Below are positions 1 through 8,567 of a stretch of 37,175 nucleotides of DNA, one piece after another (the first letter of the stretch is position 1; every line of letters starts with the position of its first letter). Made by a program: the position numbers and the translations under genes. The notes below the pieces were generated by a model. It saw only the letters and a list, made by a program, of their open reading frames with translations, was not told the origin of the DNA and did not search any database. The DNA is from a virus: IMG/VR virus record IMGVR_UViG_3300020171_000077, positions 1-37,175 of that record, one strand, 5' to 3'.

Positions 1-876
1 ATTTTGACCTCGCCCTGGGCGATTGTTCCATCCAAGTTAGTGGAGATCGTTGAGATCTATAATACCCATCTAAAGGGTGAAAAAATAGACGTAAAAATCA
101 TTGAGGCTCAGATTGGGAAACCCCTGAACCGGGAAGAGCAGGGTTATGAGGTCAATGACGGGGTGGCGGTGATTCCCATTGATGGCGTGATTTCAAAAAG
201 AATGAATATGTTTACAAAGATATCCGGCGGGGCCTCTACTCAATTAATCGAAAGGGATTTCAAGCAGGCCCTCGACGATCCGATGGTGCGGGCAATCGTT
301 CTCAATATTGATTCGCCCGGGGGCACGGTGGACGGGACTTTTGAGCTTGCAAATCTAATTTATGAATCGAGGGGACGGAAGCCGATCATTGCCTATACCG
401 ATGGGATGATGGCCTCCGCTGCTTATGCGATCGGTTCAGCTGCCGATAAGATTTTTATCTCAGGCAATACGGTTCAAGTTGGGTCTATTGGTGTGTTGGT
501 TACCCATTATGATTATTCGGTTCAGGATGAAAAGCGGGGTATCAAGATAACTCATATCACAGCCGGGAAATATAAGGCCGTGGGGGTTGACTCCAAGCCT
601 TTATCTTCAGAGGATCGAGAGATCATCCAGGCTGAGGTTGACTATCTTTATTCAGGATTCGTTCAGGATGTGGCCCGTAACCGTGGGGTATCTCCTGAAC
701 TTGTCCTATCAGATATGGCGGAAGGAAGGGTTTTTATCGGTAAAACAGCGATATCGGCAGGACTGGTTGACGGTGTTTCAACCTTTGATAAGCTGATTTA
801 CCAGTATAGCAATGCAAATTTACCCTTCAATACCAGGGCGGTAATGGAGGCCAGATGTTCGCAATTTCAAAGCTGA
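1..876 (+). CDS. S49-family (SppA-like) capsid maturation protease, 5' partial
   Basis: Serine/lysine protease of the S49 signal-peptide-peptidase family, used by many phages to process the prohead. The frame is open to the left edge. A TTG at position 4 could start it, but the residues PWAIVPSKL near the N-terminus are typical of a position a little inside these proteases, so the true start probably lies upstream. Counting from the TTG: the NIDSPGG oxyanion region is at residues 101-107, the nucleophile is Ser138 in MMASAAYAIG, and the general base is probably Lys191 in AGKYKAVG (53 residues downstream, as expected for SppA enzymes). At about 290 residues it lacks the C-terminal scaffold extension seen in longer members; the next gene seems to supply it. 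It acts in the prohead before DNA packaging. Confidence 0.9.
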   Translation: MLTSPWAIVPSKLVEIVEIYNTHLKGEKIDVKIIEAQIGKPLNREEQGYEVNDGVAVIPIDGVISKRMNMFTKISGGASTQLIERDFKQALDDPMVRAIVLNIDSPGGTVDGTFELANLIYESRGRKPIIAYTDGMMASAAYAIGSAADKIFISGNTVQVGSIGVLVTHYDYSVQDEKRGIKITHITAGKYKAVGVDSKPLSSEDREIIQAEVDYLYSGFVQDVARNRGVSPELVLSDMAEGRVFIGKTAISAGLVDGVSTFDKLIYQYSNANLPFNTRAVMEARCSQFQS

Positions 877-891
877 AAGGAGGCTTTAATC

Positions 892-1431
892 ATGGACGGT
901 ATTGTAACCAAAGACACATTTTCAAAGGCATATCCTGACCTCTATGCGGAACTCCAGAAGGAGTTTAAGGCTATCGGATTTACCGAAGGGGTCGAAGCAG
1001 GCAAGAAAGAAGGGTTTGTTTCCGGTGCAGGGATAGAGCGGGAGAGAATCAAATCGGTTCAGTCTCAATGTCTCCCGGGACACGAAGCATTGATTGAAAC
1101 CCTCAAGTTTGACGGAAAAACCATGGGACCAGAGGCAGCGATCCAGGTTCTCGGTGCAGAGCGGGCGCTTCTGGATGGGAAGAAAAAGGAGTTGATGGAC
1201 ACGGCCCAGGTGGCGATCTCTCAGACCAATCTTGGAACGGGTGAAAAAGATAAGATCGATCCAAACCTTCCGATTGAAGAGCAGGCAAAGTTGGCCTGGA
1301 ACAAAGACCCGGCACTGAGGAAAGAGTTTGGAGAAGATAATTTCGGAGCATATCTTGCCTTCTCGAAGGCTTCAGCAGAAGGAAGAGTTAAGATCTGGAA
1401 CAAAGAGAAGCCGAAGGGAGGGACCGAATAA
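892..1431 (+). CDS. Scaffold-like head assembly protein
   Basis: 179 residues, charged and helix-rich. A segment with GVEAGKKEGF followed by GIERERIKSV resembles the C-terminal tail found fused to many phage S49 proteases (GxxxGAxxERxRI pattern). I infer a separately encoded scaffold or protease-regulatory domain. It has a strong Shine-Dalgarno (AAAGGAGG) upstream of ATG 892, and its stop codon overlaps the next start (TAATG at 1429-1433), so it is translationally coupled to the decoration protein. Scaffold function is inferred from position and composition, not from a catalytic motif. Confidence 0.6.
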   Translation: MDGIVTKDTFSKAYPDLYAELQKEFKAIGFTEGVEAGKKEGFVSGAGIERERIKSVQSQCLPGHEALIETLKFDGKTMGPEAAIQVLGAERALLDGKKKELMDTAQVAISQTNLGTGEKDKIDPNLPIEEQAKLAWNKDPALRKEFGEDNFGAYLAFSKASAEGRVKIWNKEKPKGGTE

Positions 1432-2192
1432 TGACAACTTTATCGGCAGACAAAAGAAGAGATATCATTTTGGGGGATATCAATGAGATCCCCATGATAG
1501 CCGCCGAGATTATCTATGAAGGTGCGGCGGTTGGAATCATCAAAGCAAGCGGTCACGCTTGGCCCCTTGCGTTTCCTAACAAATTTGCCGGATTTGCCGA
1601 GCAGAAGGTCGATAATTCTTTGGGGGCAGCGGCAGCCAAGAATATCCGGGTTATTTCAAGCGGCGTGGCGAAACTCTCAATCTCCGGTGCTGTTATTACC
1701 GACGTGGGTCTCCCTGTTTACGCTACGGATGACGACACATTTGTCTTTCTTCCCACGGGTGGGATTTTTATCGGGATGACGAGGCGATTCGTTTCCTCTG
1801 GTATTATGGAGGTGGAGTTTGATGCGATCGGGATGGAAAACCCCTGGGAAGGCAGACTGGCTGAGACTTTAGCAGGGGCAACAAAGACCCTCGCCATTAC
1901 AGACAGCGGGAAGGTGATTTGCTGCACGATTACGACCGTGATCACCATTCCAGCGACGGCCACAAAATTGGATGTGGTTCTCCTTAATTGCGGGCCTTAT
2001 GGGACGGTGCAGATCAGTGCAGATCCCAATGCCGCCGATAAGATCCAGGGGCCGGATATCGCGGGAAGCGATAATACCGATTACTACAATACGTTAGCGA
2101 CGGCTCAGAGAGGCGATTTCATTCATTTGATCAATGGTGATGCAAATGGCGGGATCGTTGCCGAGCAACGTGGAGTCTGGAGAACGGCATAA
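1431..2192 (+). CDS. Head decoration / capsid cement protein, copy 1
   Basis: 253 residues. The N-terminal ~135 residues look like the DUF2190-type capsid cement family: Gly/Ala/Val-rich beta protein with GAAVGIIKASGHA and PVYATDDDTFVFLPTGG. Such proteins bind the outside of the shell and stabilise it. The C-terminal ~110 residues form a second beta-rich segment containing DSGKVICCT and LNCGPYG. It is a close paralogue of the next gene (2230), with the same length and long shared blocks across the whole protein. The start overlaps the previous stop. Confidence 0.72.
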   Translation: MTTLSADKRRDIILGDINEIPMIAAEIIYEGAAVGIIKASGHAWPLAFPNKFAGFAEQKVDNSLGAAAAKNIRVISSGVAKLSISGAVITDVGLPVYATDDDTFVFLPTGGIFIGMTRRFVSSGIMEVEFDAIGMENPWEGRLAETLAGATKTLAITDSGKVICCTITTVITIPATATKLDVVLLNCGPYGTVQISADPNAADKIQGPDIAGSDNTDYYNTLATAQRGDFIHLINGDANGGIVAEQRGVWRTA

Positions 2193-2229
2193 ACCTAAAA
2201 AAAATTAGGTAGAATCGAGGTGAAAAAGA

Positions 2230-2994
2230 ATGGCAACTTTAAGTGCAGATAAAAGACGGGATATCGTTCTTGGACAAGTGAACGAGTTCCCCATAATCAT
2301 AACTGAAATTATCTATGAGGGAGCCGCCGTGGGTACGGTGAAGGCTTCCGGGCATGCTCAACCCCTGACCTCCTCTGACAAATTTGTAGGATTTGCAGAG
2401 CAGAAGTGCGACAACAGCACAGGGGCGGCGGCGGCAAAAAATGTGAGGGTTGTAACAAAAGGGACGGCTAAACTATCCGTATCGGGAGCGGTGATCACCG
2501 ATGTCGGACAGCCTGTCTATGCGACTGACGATGATACATTCGTATTTTTGCCAACGGGCGGGGTGTTCATTGGCTTCGTCAAGAGATTTGTATCATCGGG
2601 CATTGTCGAGGTTCAGTTCGATTCGATCAACTACAAAAACCCCTGGGCGGGGAGATTAGCGGAAACCCTTTCGGCGGGAACATTGACCCTGGATATTCAG
2701 GACTCCGGGAAGGTGATTTGCTGCACAGCAGATGCGGTTGTAACTACGGCGGTCTATACGGTTATCTCCGACGTGGTGGTTCTTAATTGCGGGGCTTACG
2801 GAATCGTAGGAATTAACATCGATCCATTTTCTGGCGAGTTAGTTCAGGGGCCGGATCTCGCAGGAACAACGGATAAAGACTTAATCAACACAAAAACTAC
2901 GGCTAATCGGGGTGATTATGTTCGGTTAAAAGGCGGATCTGCGGAAGGAGCAGTAGCCGTGGAATTAAAAGGGATTTGGGCTACTGAGGCTTAA
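2230..2994 (+). CDS. Head decoration / capsid cement protein, copy 2
   Basis: 254 residues, a tandem paralogue of the preceding gene. It shares LSADKRRDI, EIIYEGAAVG, SGAVITDVG, YATDDDTFVFLPTGG, RFVSSGI and DSGKVICCT. Divergence is greatest in the last 90 residues, which suggests the C-terminal half is the variable exposed part. ATG 2230 follows GAGGTGAAAAAGA. The two copies may form a hetero-oligomeric decoration, or one may have a specialised site. It is followed by a perfect stem-loop (2996-3013). Confidence 0.72.
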   Translation: MATLSADKRRDIVLGQVNEFPIIITEIIYEGAAVGTVKASGHAQPLTSSDKFVGFAEQKCDNSTGAAAAKNVRVVTKGTAKLSVSGAVITDVGQPVYATDDDTFVFLPTGGVFIGFVKRFVSSGIVEVQFDSINYKNPWAGRLAETLSAGTLTLDIQDSGKVICCTADAVVTTAVYTVISDVVVLNCGAYGIVGINIDPFSGELVQGPDLAGTTDKDLINTKTTANRGDYVRLKGGSAEGAVAVELKGIWATEA

Positions 2995-2995
2995 A

Positions 2996-3013
2996 TTAAC
3001 GGCAAACCGTTAA
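2996..3013 (+). other. Perfect stem-loop after the decoration genes
   Basis: A 7-bp perfect stem (TTAACGG / CCGTTAA) closes a CAAA tetraloop two bases after the stop of the second decoration gene. There is no T tract, so it is more likely an mRNA 3'-end stabiliser or processing site than a terminator. Confidence 0.5.
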
Positions 3014-3039
3014 CCTGATCAGTTGACGGCAAATATAAT
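3010..3039 (+). promoter_or_regulatory. Possible promoter ahead of the major capsid gene
   Basis: A perfect -10 hexamer TATAAT (3034-3039) is preceded, 18 bp upstream, by a weak -35 (TTAACC, 3010-3015). A dedicated promoter would help over-produce the capsid protein, but the -35 is poor and the local sequence is AT-rich. Confidence 0.3.
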
Positions 3040-3041
3040 TT

Positions 3042-3094
3042 GAGAAGAGGGGCAAGTATGGTTGCCATACCAATCATATTGAGCCCCTTTTCTT
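3042..3094 (+). terminator. Hairpin with T-rich tail upstream of the major capsid gene
   Basis: Left arm 3042-3053 (core AGGGGC at 3048-3053) pairs with right arm 3083-3094 (GCCCCT, then a T-rich run) through Watson-Crick and G-U pairs. A small internal hairpin TATGG/CCATA lies in the loop. It could be an intrinsic terminator for the decoration transcript or a protective 5' structure on the capsid mRNA. Confidence 0.5.
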
Positions 3095-3125
3095 TTGCCC
3101 TGAAATCAAAAGGAGGAAAGAAAAA

Positions 3126-4085
3126 ATGTCTGGAATTGGATTAACTACCTCAAGATCGATTATAGGCGAATTTTACAATCGCCTATCTATGAATATTGGG
3201 GCCGAATGGGTAGGAGCAATTTCAATGCTGATGCCCTCGGTTCAGGAAACGGAAAACTATAAATGGCTCGGGATGTCTCCCCAGATGAGACAGTGGATCG
3301 GCGGGCGCCATGCCAAAGGATTCAAGGGCCAGGGATTAAGCATCACCAACCTGGAGTATGAAGCTACCCTCGAGGTTCTGACCAGAGAATTAAGAAGAGA
3401 CAAGACGGGTCAGATCATGACAAGGGTTCGGGAGCTGGCAGATCGGGCAAATAGCCATTGGGCGAGTCTTTTGACGACCCTGATAGTGGCGGGTGTGTCA
3501 GCTACCTGCTATGACACTCAGTATTTCTTCGACACAGATCATGCCGATCCGGGGGCAACCTATACAACCAGCCAGGACAATGACCTCTCTATTGATATTT
3601 CTGCGGAGGCAGCTTCTGTCCACGGGGTTATCGCCGCACCGTCAACGGAAGAAATGAGACAGTGTATTCTCAAGGCGATCGCAGCGATTGTCGGATTTTT
3701 GGATGACGAAGGGGAACCGATGAACGAGAACGCCAATTCATTTATCATTATGACCCCCCTTAACCTTTACCCTGCTGCTCTTGCAGCTTGTGCTCTGCCT
3801 ATTGTGGCGGGTGGGGAGCAGAATGTCCTTGCAAAAGCCGGATATTCTCTAATACCGGTCGCTAATGCCAGATTGACCAACGGAACGGCGGTTTTTTATG
3901 TATTCAGAACAGACGGACAGACCAAACCCCTGATTCGCCAGGAAGAAGTACCGATTACCGTCGAAGCCATTGCGGAGGGCTCGGAATTGGAGTTCAACGC
4001 CCACAAGCATCACTATGGTGTTTGGGCATCCAGGAATGTAGGCTATGGGTACTGGCAACATGCTTGTGTAGTTACAATGACCTGA
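3126..4085 (+). CDS. Major capsid protein, Mu gpT-like
   Basis: 319 residues. This is the head shell subunit, resembling the Mu-like major head subunit (gpT) family with an HK97-type fold. Supporting features are the N-terminal ARR-like start (GLTTSRSIIGEFYNRL), the helix with YEATLEVLTRELRRDKTGQI, and the family block YDTQYFFDTDH at residues 129-139. It lies directly after protease, scaffold and decoration genes, has AAAGGAGG before ATG 3126, and is flanked by strong hairpins on both sides, consistent with independent high-level expression. Confidence 0.88.
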   Translation: MSGIGLTTSRSIIGEFYNRLSMNIGAEWVGAISMLMPSVQETENYKWLGMSPQMRQWIGGRHAKGFKGQGLSITNLEYEATLEVLTRELRRDKTGQIMTRVRELADRANSHWASLLTTLIVAGVSATCYDTQYFFDTDHADPGATYTTSQDNDLSIDISAEAASVHGVIAAPSTEEMRQCILKAIAAIVGFLDDEGEPMNENANSFIIMTPLNLYPAALAACALPIVAGGEQNVLAKAGYSLIPVANARLTNGTAVFYVFRTDGQTKPLIRQEEVPITVEAIAEGSELEFNAHKHHYGVWASRNVGYGYWQHACVVTMT

Positions 4086-4096
4086 ACAATCTGAAT

Positions 4097-4125
4097 GGAT
4101 GGGGCTATATAGCCCCATCCCATTT
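4097..4125 (+). terminator. Perfect palindromic terminator after the major capsid gene
   Basis: A 24-bp perfect palindrome at 4097-4120 (10-bp GC-rich arms GGATGGGGCT / AGCCCCATCC around ATAT) is followed by CATTTT. It lies 11 bp after the capsid stop, as expected for a partial intrinsic terminator lowering expression of downstream genes. Confidence 0.75.
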
Positions 4126-4140
4126 TAAAAAGGAGGGTTT

Positions 4141-4401
4141 ATGCAGTTTTTTAGAACAACGGGGACATTGATTATCCCGGCAGGATTCAGATTATCACTC
4201 AATGAGATCCAGATCAGAGACAGAGGAACAAGCCTTGTTCTTAAACAGAAGGGAAAGATTCAGGAAGTCAAAAAACCCATTCAATTTAAACGGGGCGAGA
4301 TTCTTGGAATAGAGGAGCCCAATAAAATCATGCTGGAGGTCTTAGAGAAGACCGAGGAGGCAAGGGTTGACGCTGCGGGCCGACATTCTAACGGATCTTG
4401 A
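4141..4401 (+). CDS. Small head-region protein, unknown function
   Basis: 86 residues, starting at ATG 4141 after AAGGAGG. It has alternating hydrophobic/charged beta strands (FRTTGTLIIPAGFRL, EIQIRDRGTSLVLKQKG) and a charged C-terminus. I do not recognise a family. Its position between the major capsid and an FII-like joining gene suggests a head completion or head-tail connector role. The last 35 bp overlap the next gene. Confidence 0.6.
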   Translation: MQFFRTTGTLIIPAGFRLSLNEIQIRDRGTSLVLKQKGKIQEVKKPIQFKRGEILGIEEPNKIMLEVLEKTEEARVDAAGRHSNGS

Positions 4402-4660
4402 TACGATTTTATCAACCGATGATTTTGCGGTAGTGGCGACCCTCTCTGGTGGTTCGACCATTAATGTCATTTTCGACAATCCCTATTTTGACGTTCTGGC
4501 CGTGGAATCAAGAGACCCCTCAGCGGTTTGTAAAACATCGGATGTGACTGCATTGGTGCATGGCAACACGCTTGTCATAGATTCAGTGACTTATTATATC
4601 ACTGAAAAAGAGCCAACAGGGTACGGAACGACCCTTTTACGACTATCTAAAGAGGCTTAG
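4367..4660 (+). CDS. Head-tail joining protein, lambda FII-like
   Basis: 97 residues. It resembles the lambda gpFII / phage head-tail attachment family: beta-rich, with VIFDNPYFDVLAVESRDPS, an internal strand pair around GNTLVIDSVTYYI, and the terminal EPTGYGTTLLRLS. The start is TTG at 4367, supported by GAGGAGG at 4354-4360; it overlaps the preceding gene by 35 bp. It would connect the filled head to the tail. Length is close to that of FII (about 117 residues). Confidence 0.7.
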   Translation: MTLRADILTDLDTILSTDDFAVVATLSGGSTINVIFDNPYFDVLAVESRDPSAVCKTSDVTALVHGNTLVIDSVTYYITEKEPTGYGTTLLRLSKEA

Positions 4661-4671
4661 CGGAGGAAGAG

Positions 4672-5013
4672 ATGAGACTAAAAAAACGGGAATATGGAAT
4701 CATAGGGTTAGTTTTATTACTGTTCATCGGGATAGCCTGGGCTGTTGATGAATCGGTTACGGTATCATCTACGGCGGTGGGGTTGACGGCAGCCAAATAT
4801 GGATCGAATAGGCACGCTATGGTTTGTGTCGAGGGAAATGCTATCCGGTTCACACTGGATGGGATTACAACTCCAACATCAGGATCGACAGGGGTAGGGA
4901 TAAAACTTGAGATCAATCAATGTCTTATCGTCGATCTAAATGACCATGTCAAGAATTTCAAAGCTATTCGTAACTCGGCAACCGATGCAACGATAAGGGC
5001 AACTTACTGGTAA
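4672..5013 (+). CDS. Secreted small beta protein with signal peptide
   Basis: 113 residues. Basic N-terminus MRLKKREYG, hydrophobic core IIGLVLLLFIGIAWA, then a probable signal peptidase I site after AWA (residue ~24). The mature ~89 residues are beta-rich (ESVTVSSTAVGLTAAKYG, CVEGNAIRFTLDG) and resemble small phage structural beta domains. It has GGAGGAAGAG before ATG. It is the first of six consecutive exported or membrane proteins. Whether it is a virion protein or alters the host envelope cannot be told from sequence. Confidence 0.65.
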   Translation: MRLKKREYGIIGLVLLLFIGIAWAVDESVTVSSTAVGLTAAKYGSNRHAMVCVEGNAIRFTLDGITTPTSGSTGVGIKLEINQCLIVDLNDHVKNFKAIRNSATDATIRATYW

Positions 5014-5026
5014 CAAGGAGGCTTTA

Positions 5027-7696
5027 ATGAAAAAGCTATTGATTTTCATATTCATATTATTCATTTCTTCGTCTGTTTTTGCCGGTCAGATCACGATGGC
5101 CCCGACGATTATTCAATCGAGCGACTGCACTTTTCTAACCTGGTATGGGACACTTTGCCATGATACGGATGATGGGCGAATCTATAAGTGGAATGGGACG
5201 GCATTAGAGGAAATCCAATCAGGAATAGCTCTCGACACCATCTGGGATGCTGCAGGAGACCTTGTTCAAGGAACGGGGGCAGATACGGCAGCTAAACTCT
5301 CCGCAGGTGCAGCGGGAACAGTCCTGCGGGCTGCGGGGGTAGGGGTAGCAGTAGGGTGGTCGGGTTATACCATAGCCACTCCAACCACAGGGGGTTTGCT
5401 CTACGGTTCTTCGGCTTCGGCATGGGCGAATCTTGCGGCAGGCACAGAGGGTCAAGTCTTGAGGGCTGGTGCTTCTCCATATTTACCAGCTTGGACTACA
5501 TCTACCTTTGCAGATACATATGCCATAGGGACGTTGCTTCATGCGGGTTCGGCCAACGTGATAACGGGATTGGCAGCTGGCACGAATGGACAATTACTTC
5601 TTGGTGTAACGGGTGCCGCTCCAGCATGGGGAACCGATCTTGCGACAGCAACCACGATTGGAGGGGCTTACGTTTATAGGGCGGGAGGCACGGATGTCCC
5701 TGCTACCGATGGTGGAACGGGACAATCCTCTTGGGCAATAGGGGATATTCTTATTGCACCCACCACCTCAACGGTAGGTGGATTGGCTGGAGTTGCTACA
5801 GGTTCTGTTTTGCAGTCAAAGGGTGTAAGTACTGCTCCTGCTTATTCTGCTTGGACAATCGCCGACCCTGGTGCTTCCGGTGGACTGCTTCAGTCTGATG
5901 GGACAAATTGGGCAAGGATAACTTCATTAACAGGTGTATCTATTGACCTTGGTGATTCAGTAGCCTCTGGTCATGCCGTTACGATGGATGCTAACGGAGT
6001 ATTACAGACAGGTTTTACAGCCCTACTTCCAGATGCAGATGATGGAGCTTCCCTTGGAAACGCTGCATCTCAAAGATGGTCAGACCTTTATCTTGCTAAT
6101 GGCGGTACAATCAACTGGAATAACGGGGATGTAATATTGACCCATTCTACGGGAGGTTTAGCGGTTACAGGTCAACTATCAGCCACAACCTATGCCTCAG
6201 ATGGTTCGGTAACGGATGCAGAGTTGAAGTTTATTAATACCCTTTCGAGTAATGCACAGGATCAGATTGGTGCAAAAGCGAATACCGCAAGTCCAACCTT
6301 TACGGGAACGGCAACCTCACCAACCGTTGCGGTTTCGGGGGCAACGGGCGTATCTCCATTCTCTACGACTGGTTCTCAATTTAGAACCGTGGCTTCAACC
6401 ATCACAGATAGTTCTCCGCCTGGAACAAAGGCTGTTGGGGTGGCAAACTCGATTGGACTTCCAACCTTTGCCTCAGACGGAAACTCAATAACTGTTACCG
6501 ATGCTGTCAATCTTTACATTGCTGGTGTCCCCATTGATGGCGGTGCCAATATGGAGTTGACCCGCACCTGGGGGTTTTATCAAGCAGCAGGCAATCAGTA
6601 TCTTGCTGGTAGTCTATTAATAGCGGACGCTCCGGCAGTACCAGGGGCAAGATTGCAACTTCCCGCAGGTACGACTGCTGCCCTAACTGCTCCATTAAAG
6701 CTAACTTCTGGAACAAGCATGACTACTCCAGAGGCAGGAGCCTTTGAGTTCACGACTGACACACTCTCTTTTACGATAACTACTGGACCAGCGAGAAAGA
6801 CAATAGCATTTCTTGAAAGTCCTTCCTTTACGACTCCGGTTCTTGGTGTAGCCACGGCAACCTCTCTTACAATCGCAAATGTTACAAATGATAACTATCT
6901 GCAAATTACCGATAACGCAGGAGGAAGAGGACCTACTGGTTCAGCATGGGAACTCTATCCAGATGCCGGTATTTGGAAAATGAATACGAATGGAACTGAG
7001 AGCACGATTGCTAAACTTGAAGCCCCTACCTTTGTGACCTCTGTAGGTCTACCCGCTACCCTAACATCTGCTGCCGCATTAACCTGGACGCTCATGGATA
7101 ATCAGGCTTCTGGACTTTCATTCGGTGCTACGGGTGCTGCCGATATTTTGAAGATAGGTACTCTCGATACGGGAGCGATTGTTACAGTAACGGGTAATCT
7201 TGCAATAACTGGTGATGGAACGTTCACTGGTGGAGATATTATCCTGGGTGCGAATACGACAACGGCTGGATCTGCTTTATTCTATGGAGGAACTTCTGGT
7301 TCGATTACCCTTAGTCCTGTAGCGGTAGCGGGAACCACTACCCTTACGATACCTGCTATAACTGGTCGTGTTCAGATTGCTTCGGCTGGTAGTATTATCA
7401 CACCTTCGGCTACGGCTGCTCTTACCGTTGGTTTATCAAATTGCTACACCTGGACAGTTACCGATGATGAAGATTCAACCCTAACTTTCTCAGGTGCGGG
7501 GTCTGCCGGAGAGGAAGTGACAATCATCTTTACGACGGCAGGGACAGCAGATGAGATAATTACCTTCCATGCGACATTGGTATCCTCTACCGGAACCTTA
7601 ACTCTCGGAACCACAGCAGGTAAGTTTTATACGATTCGCTTTATTAGTGACGGTTCTCATTGGTATGAGGTTTCAAGAACCGCTGTACAGACATAA
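5027..7696 (+). CDS. Large secreted fibre-like protein
   Basis: 889 residues. The N-terminal signal peptide (MKKLLIFIFILFISSSVFAG, cleavage near residue 20) is unusual for a phage fibre. The mature chain is Gly/Ala/Thr-rich. Residues ~70-300 contain at least four degenerate ~35-40-residue repeats of the form GDLVQGT..LSAGAAGTVL, GGLLYGS..LAAGTEGQVL, GTLLHAG..LAAGTNGQLL, GDILIAP..VATGSVL. The middle has fibre-type ASPTFTGTATSPT segments. The C-terminal ~100 residues form a beta domain ending TIRFISDGSHWYEVSRT. It looks like a trimeric fibre or adhesin. It could be a virion fibre exported to the periplasm or a lysogenic-conversion adhesin. SD AAGGAGG, ATG 5027. Confidence 0.65.
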   Translation: MKKLLIFIFILFISSSVFAGQITMAPTIIQSSDCTFLTWYGTLCHDTDDGRIYKWNGTALEEIQSGIALDTIWDAAGDLVQGTGADTAAKLSAGAAGTVLRAAGVGVAVGWSGYTIATPTTGGLLYGSSASAWANLAAGTEGQVLRAGASPYLPAWTTSTFADTYAIGTLLHAGSANVITGLAAGTNGQLLLGVTGAAPAWGTDLATATTIGGAYVYRAGGTDVPATDGGTGQSSWAIGDILIAPTTSTVGGLAGVATGSVLQSKGVSTAPAYSAWTIADPGASGGLLQSDGTNWARITSLTGVSIDLGDSVASGHAVTMDANGVLQTGFTALLPDADDGASLGNAASQRWSDLYLANGGTINWNNGDVILTHSTGGLAVTGQLSATTYASDGSVTDAELKFINTLSSNAQDQIGAKANTASPTFTGTATSPTVAVSGATGVSPFSTTGSQFRTVASTITDSSPPGTKAVGVANSIGLPTFASDGNSITVTDAVNLYIAGVPIDGGANMELTRTWGFYQAAGNQYLAGSLLIADAPAVPGARLQLPAGTTAALTAPLKLTSGTSMTTPEAGAFEFTTDTLSFTITTGPARKTIAFLESPSFTTPVLGVATATSLTIANVTNDNYLQITDNAGGRGPTGSAWELYPDAGIWKMNTNGTESTIAKLEAPTFVTSVGLPATLTSAAALTWTLMDNQASGLSFGATGAADILKIGTLDTGAIVTVTGNLAITGDGTFTGGDIILGANTTTAGSALFYGGTSGSITLSPVAVAGTTTLTIPAITGRVQIASAGSIITPSATAALTVGLSNCYTWTVTDDEDSTLTFSGAGSAGEEVTIIFTTAGTADEIITFHATLVSSTGTLTLGTTAGKFYTIRFISDGSHWYEVSRTAVQT

Positions 7697-7705
7697 GGAG
7701 TAAAC

Positions 7706-8560
7706 ATGAAACAATTCCTTTTAAGTATTTTACTTGTTCTCCTCTGGATATTGCCAATACAGGGAGAGAATAAATTTATAGGCAGTTCTGGAAAGGGTTA
7801 TAGGATAGGATCGGTTGCCTCTGGTTCTGTGACTCAGGCCAACATGAGGATCAGTGCGGTTGATGGGACTGCCTTTACAGACTTCACTTCAGCAGGTAAA
7901 CTTACACCCTACCTCAACCATCTTCTTGTGGTCAGAGATTCCGCTAAGAGGGTGATTCAGGGTTACATCAAGGCTGCGGGAGATCCTGCGGGGGAGACGC
8001 TGGGAACTGAACATACTCCAACAAATAATAGTTTTGAGACTAATACTGCTACTCCTCCGGCAAATTGGAATAATCAGACAAATATGGTTGGGACTGCTGT
8101 TGCAGATGTTACGGCACCCGCAGGGTCGAATGTTTGCGAAGTAGTATTTAATGGAACTGAATTAGCTAATACCTTTTTTAGTAGTTCTACAACACTCCCC
8201 ACTACAAGACTACTTTTGAAAGCAACTTATTACGCCAAATCAATTAGTGGTAATACGTCGTTAAAAATTCAAACTATTGATGCACCATTTCAGGCAATAA
8301 CTGGAAGTTGGGTACAATATACTAATTATTTTACATCGTACAGTTCAGCACGAAATGGAAGGGTAACATTTTCTGGTGCAGTTGCAGGAACTGCAAGGAT
8401 TGATTTAATAACATTTAATGAGGTCCTCACCCCCTCCGCAACAGGCGTAACCATCACCTCCACAAAAGGCGGGGCAACGTTTAATTGGGAAGCGAAAGAT
8501 GCAAGTTTTAATTATAACGATTCATCCAATTATACCTATACGATTTATTTAGTTCAATAG
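7706..8560 (+). CDS. Secreted protein with carbohydrate-binding-like domain
   Basis: 284 residues. Signal peptide MKQFLLSILLVLLWILPIQG. Residues ~105-245 have the look of a jelly-roll carbohydrate-binding module: NSFETNTATPPANW opening, LLLKATYYAKSISGNTSLKI middle strand, TGSWVQYTNYFTS and a closing ARIDLITFNEV. The N-terminal part (GSSGKGYRIGSVASG) and C-terminal strands are beta-rich and unassigned. It lies 9 bp after the fibre gene with its own SD (AAGGAG). Likely role is glycan binding at the cell surface or on the particle; inferred from pattern only. Confidence 0.55.
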   Translation: MKQFLLSILLVLLWILPIQGENKFIGSSGKGYRIGSVASGSVTQANMRISAVDGTAFTDFTSAGKLTPYLNHLLVVRDSAKRVIQGYIKAAGDPAGETLGTEHTPTNNSFETNTATPPANWNNQTNMVGTAVADVTAPAGSNVCEVVFNGTELANTFFSSSTTLPTTRLLLKATYYAKSISGNTSLKIQTIDAPFQAITGSWVQYTNYFTSYSSARNGRVTFSGAVAGTARIDLITFNEVLTPSATGVTITSTKGGATFNWEAKDASFNYNDSSNYTYTIYLVQ

Positions 8561-8567
8561 GTGGAAT

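Noticed and set aside
5027-7696. Diversity-generating retroelement target in the fibre gene
   Set aside because: No reverse transcriptase, template repeat or variable-repeat pair is visible in the window.
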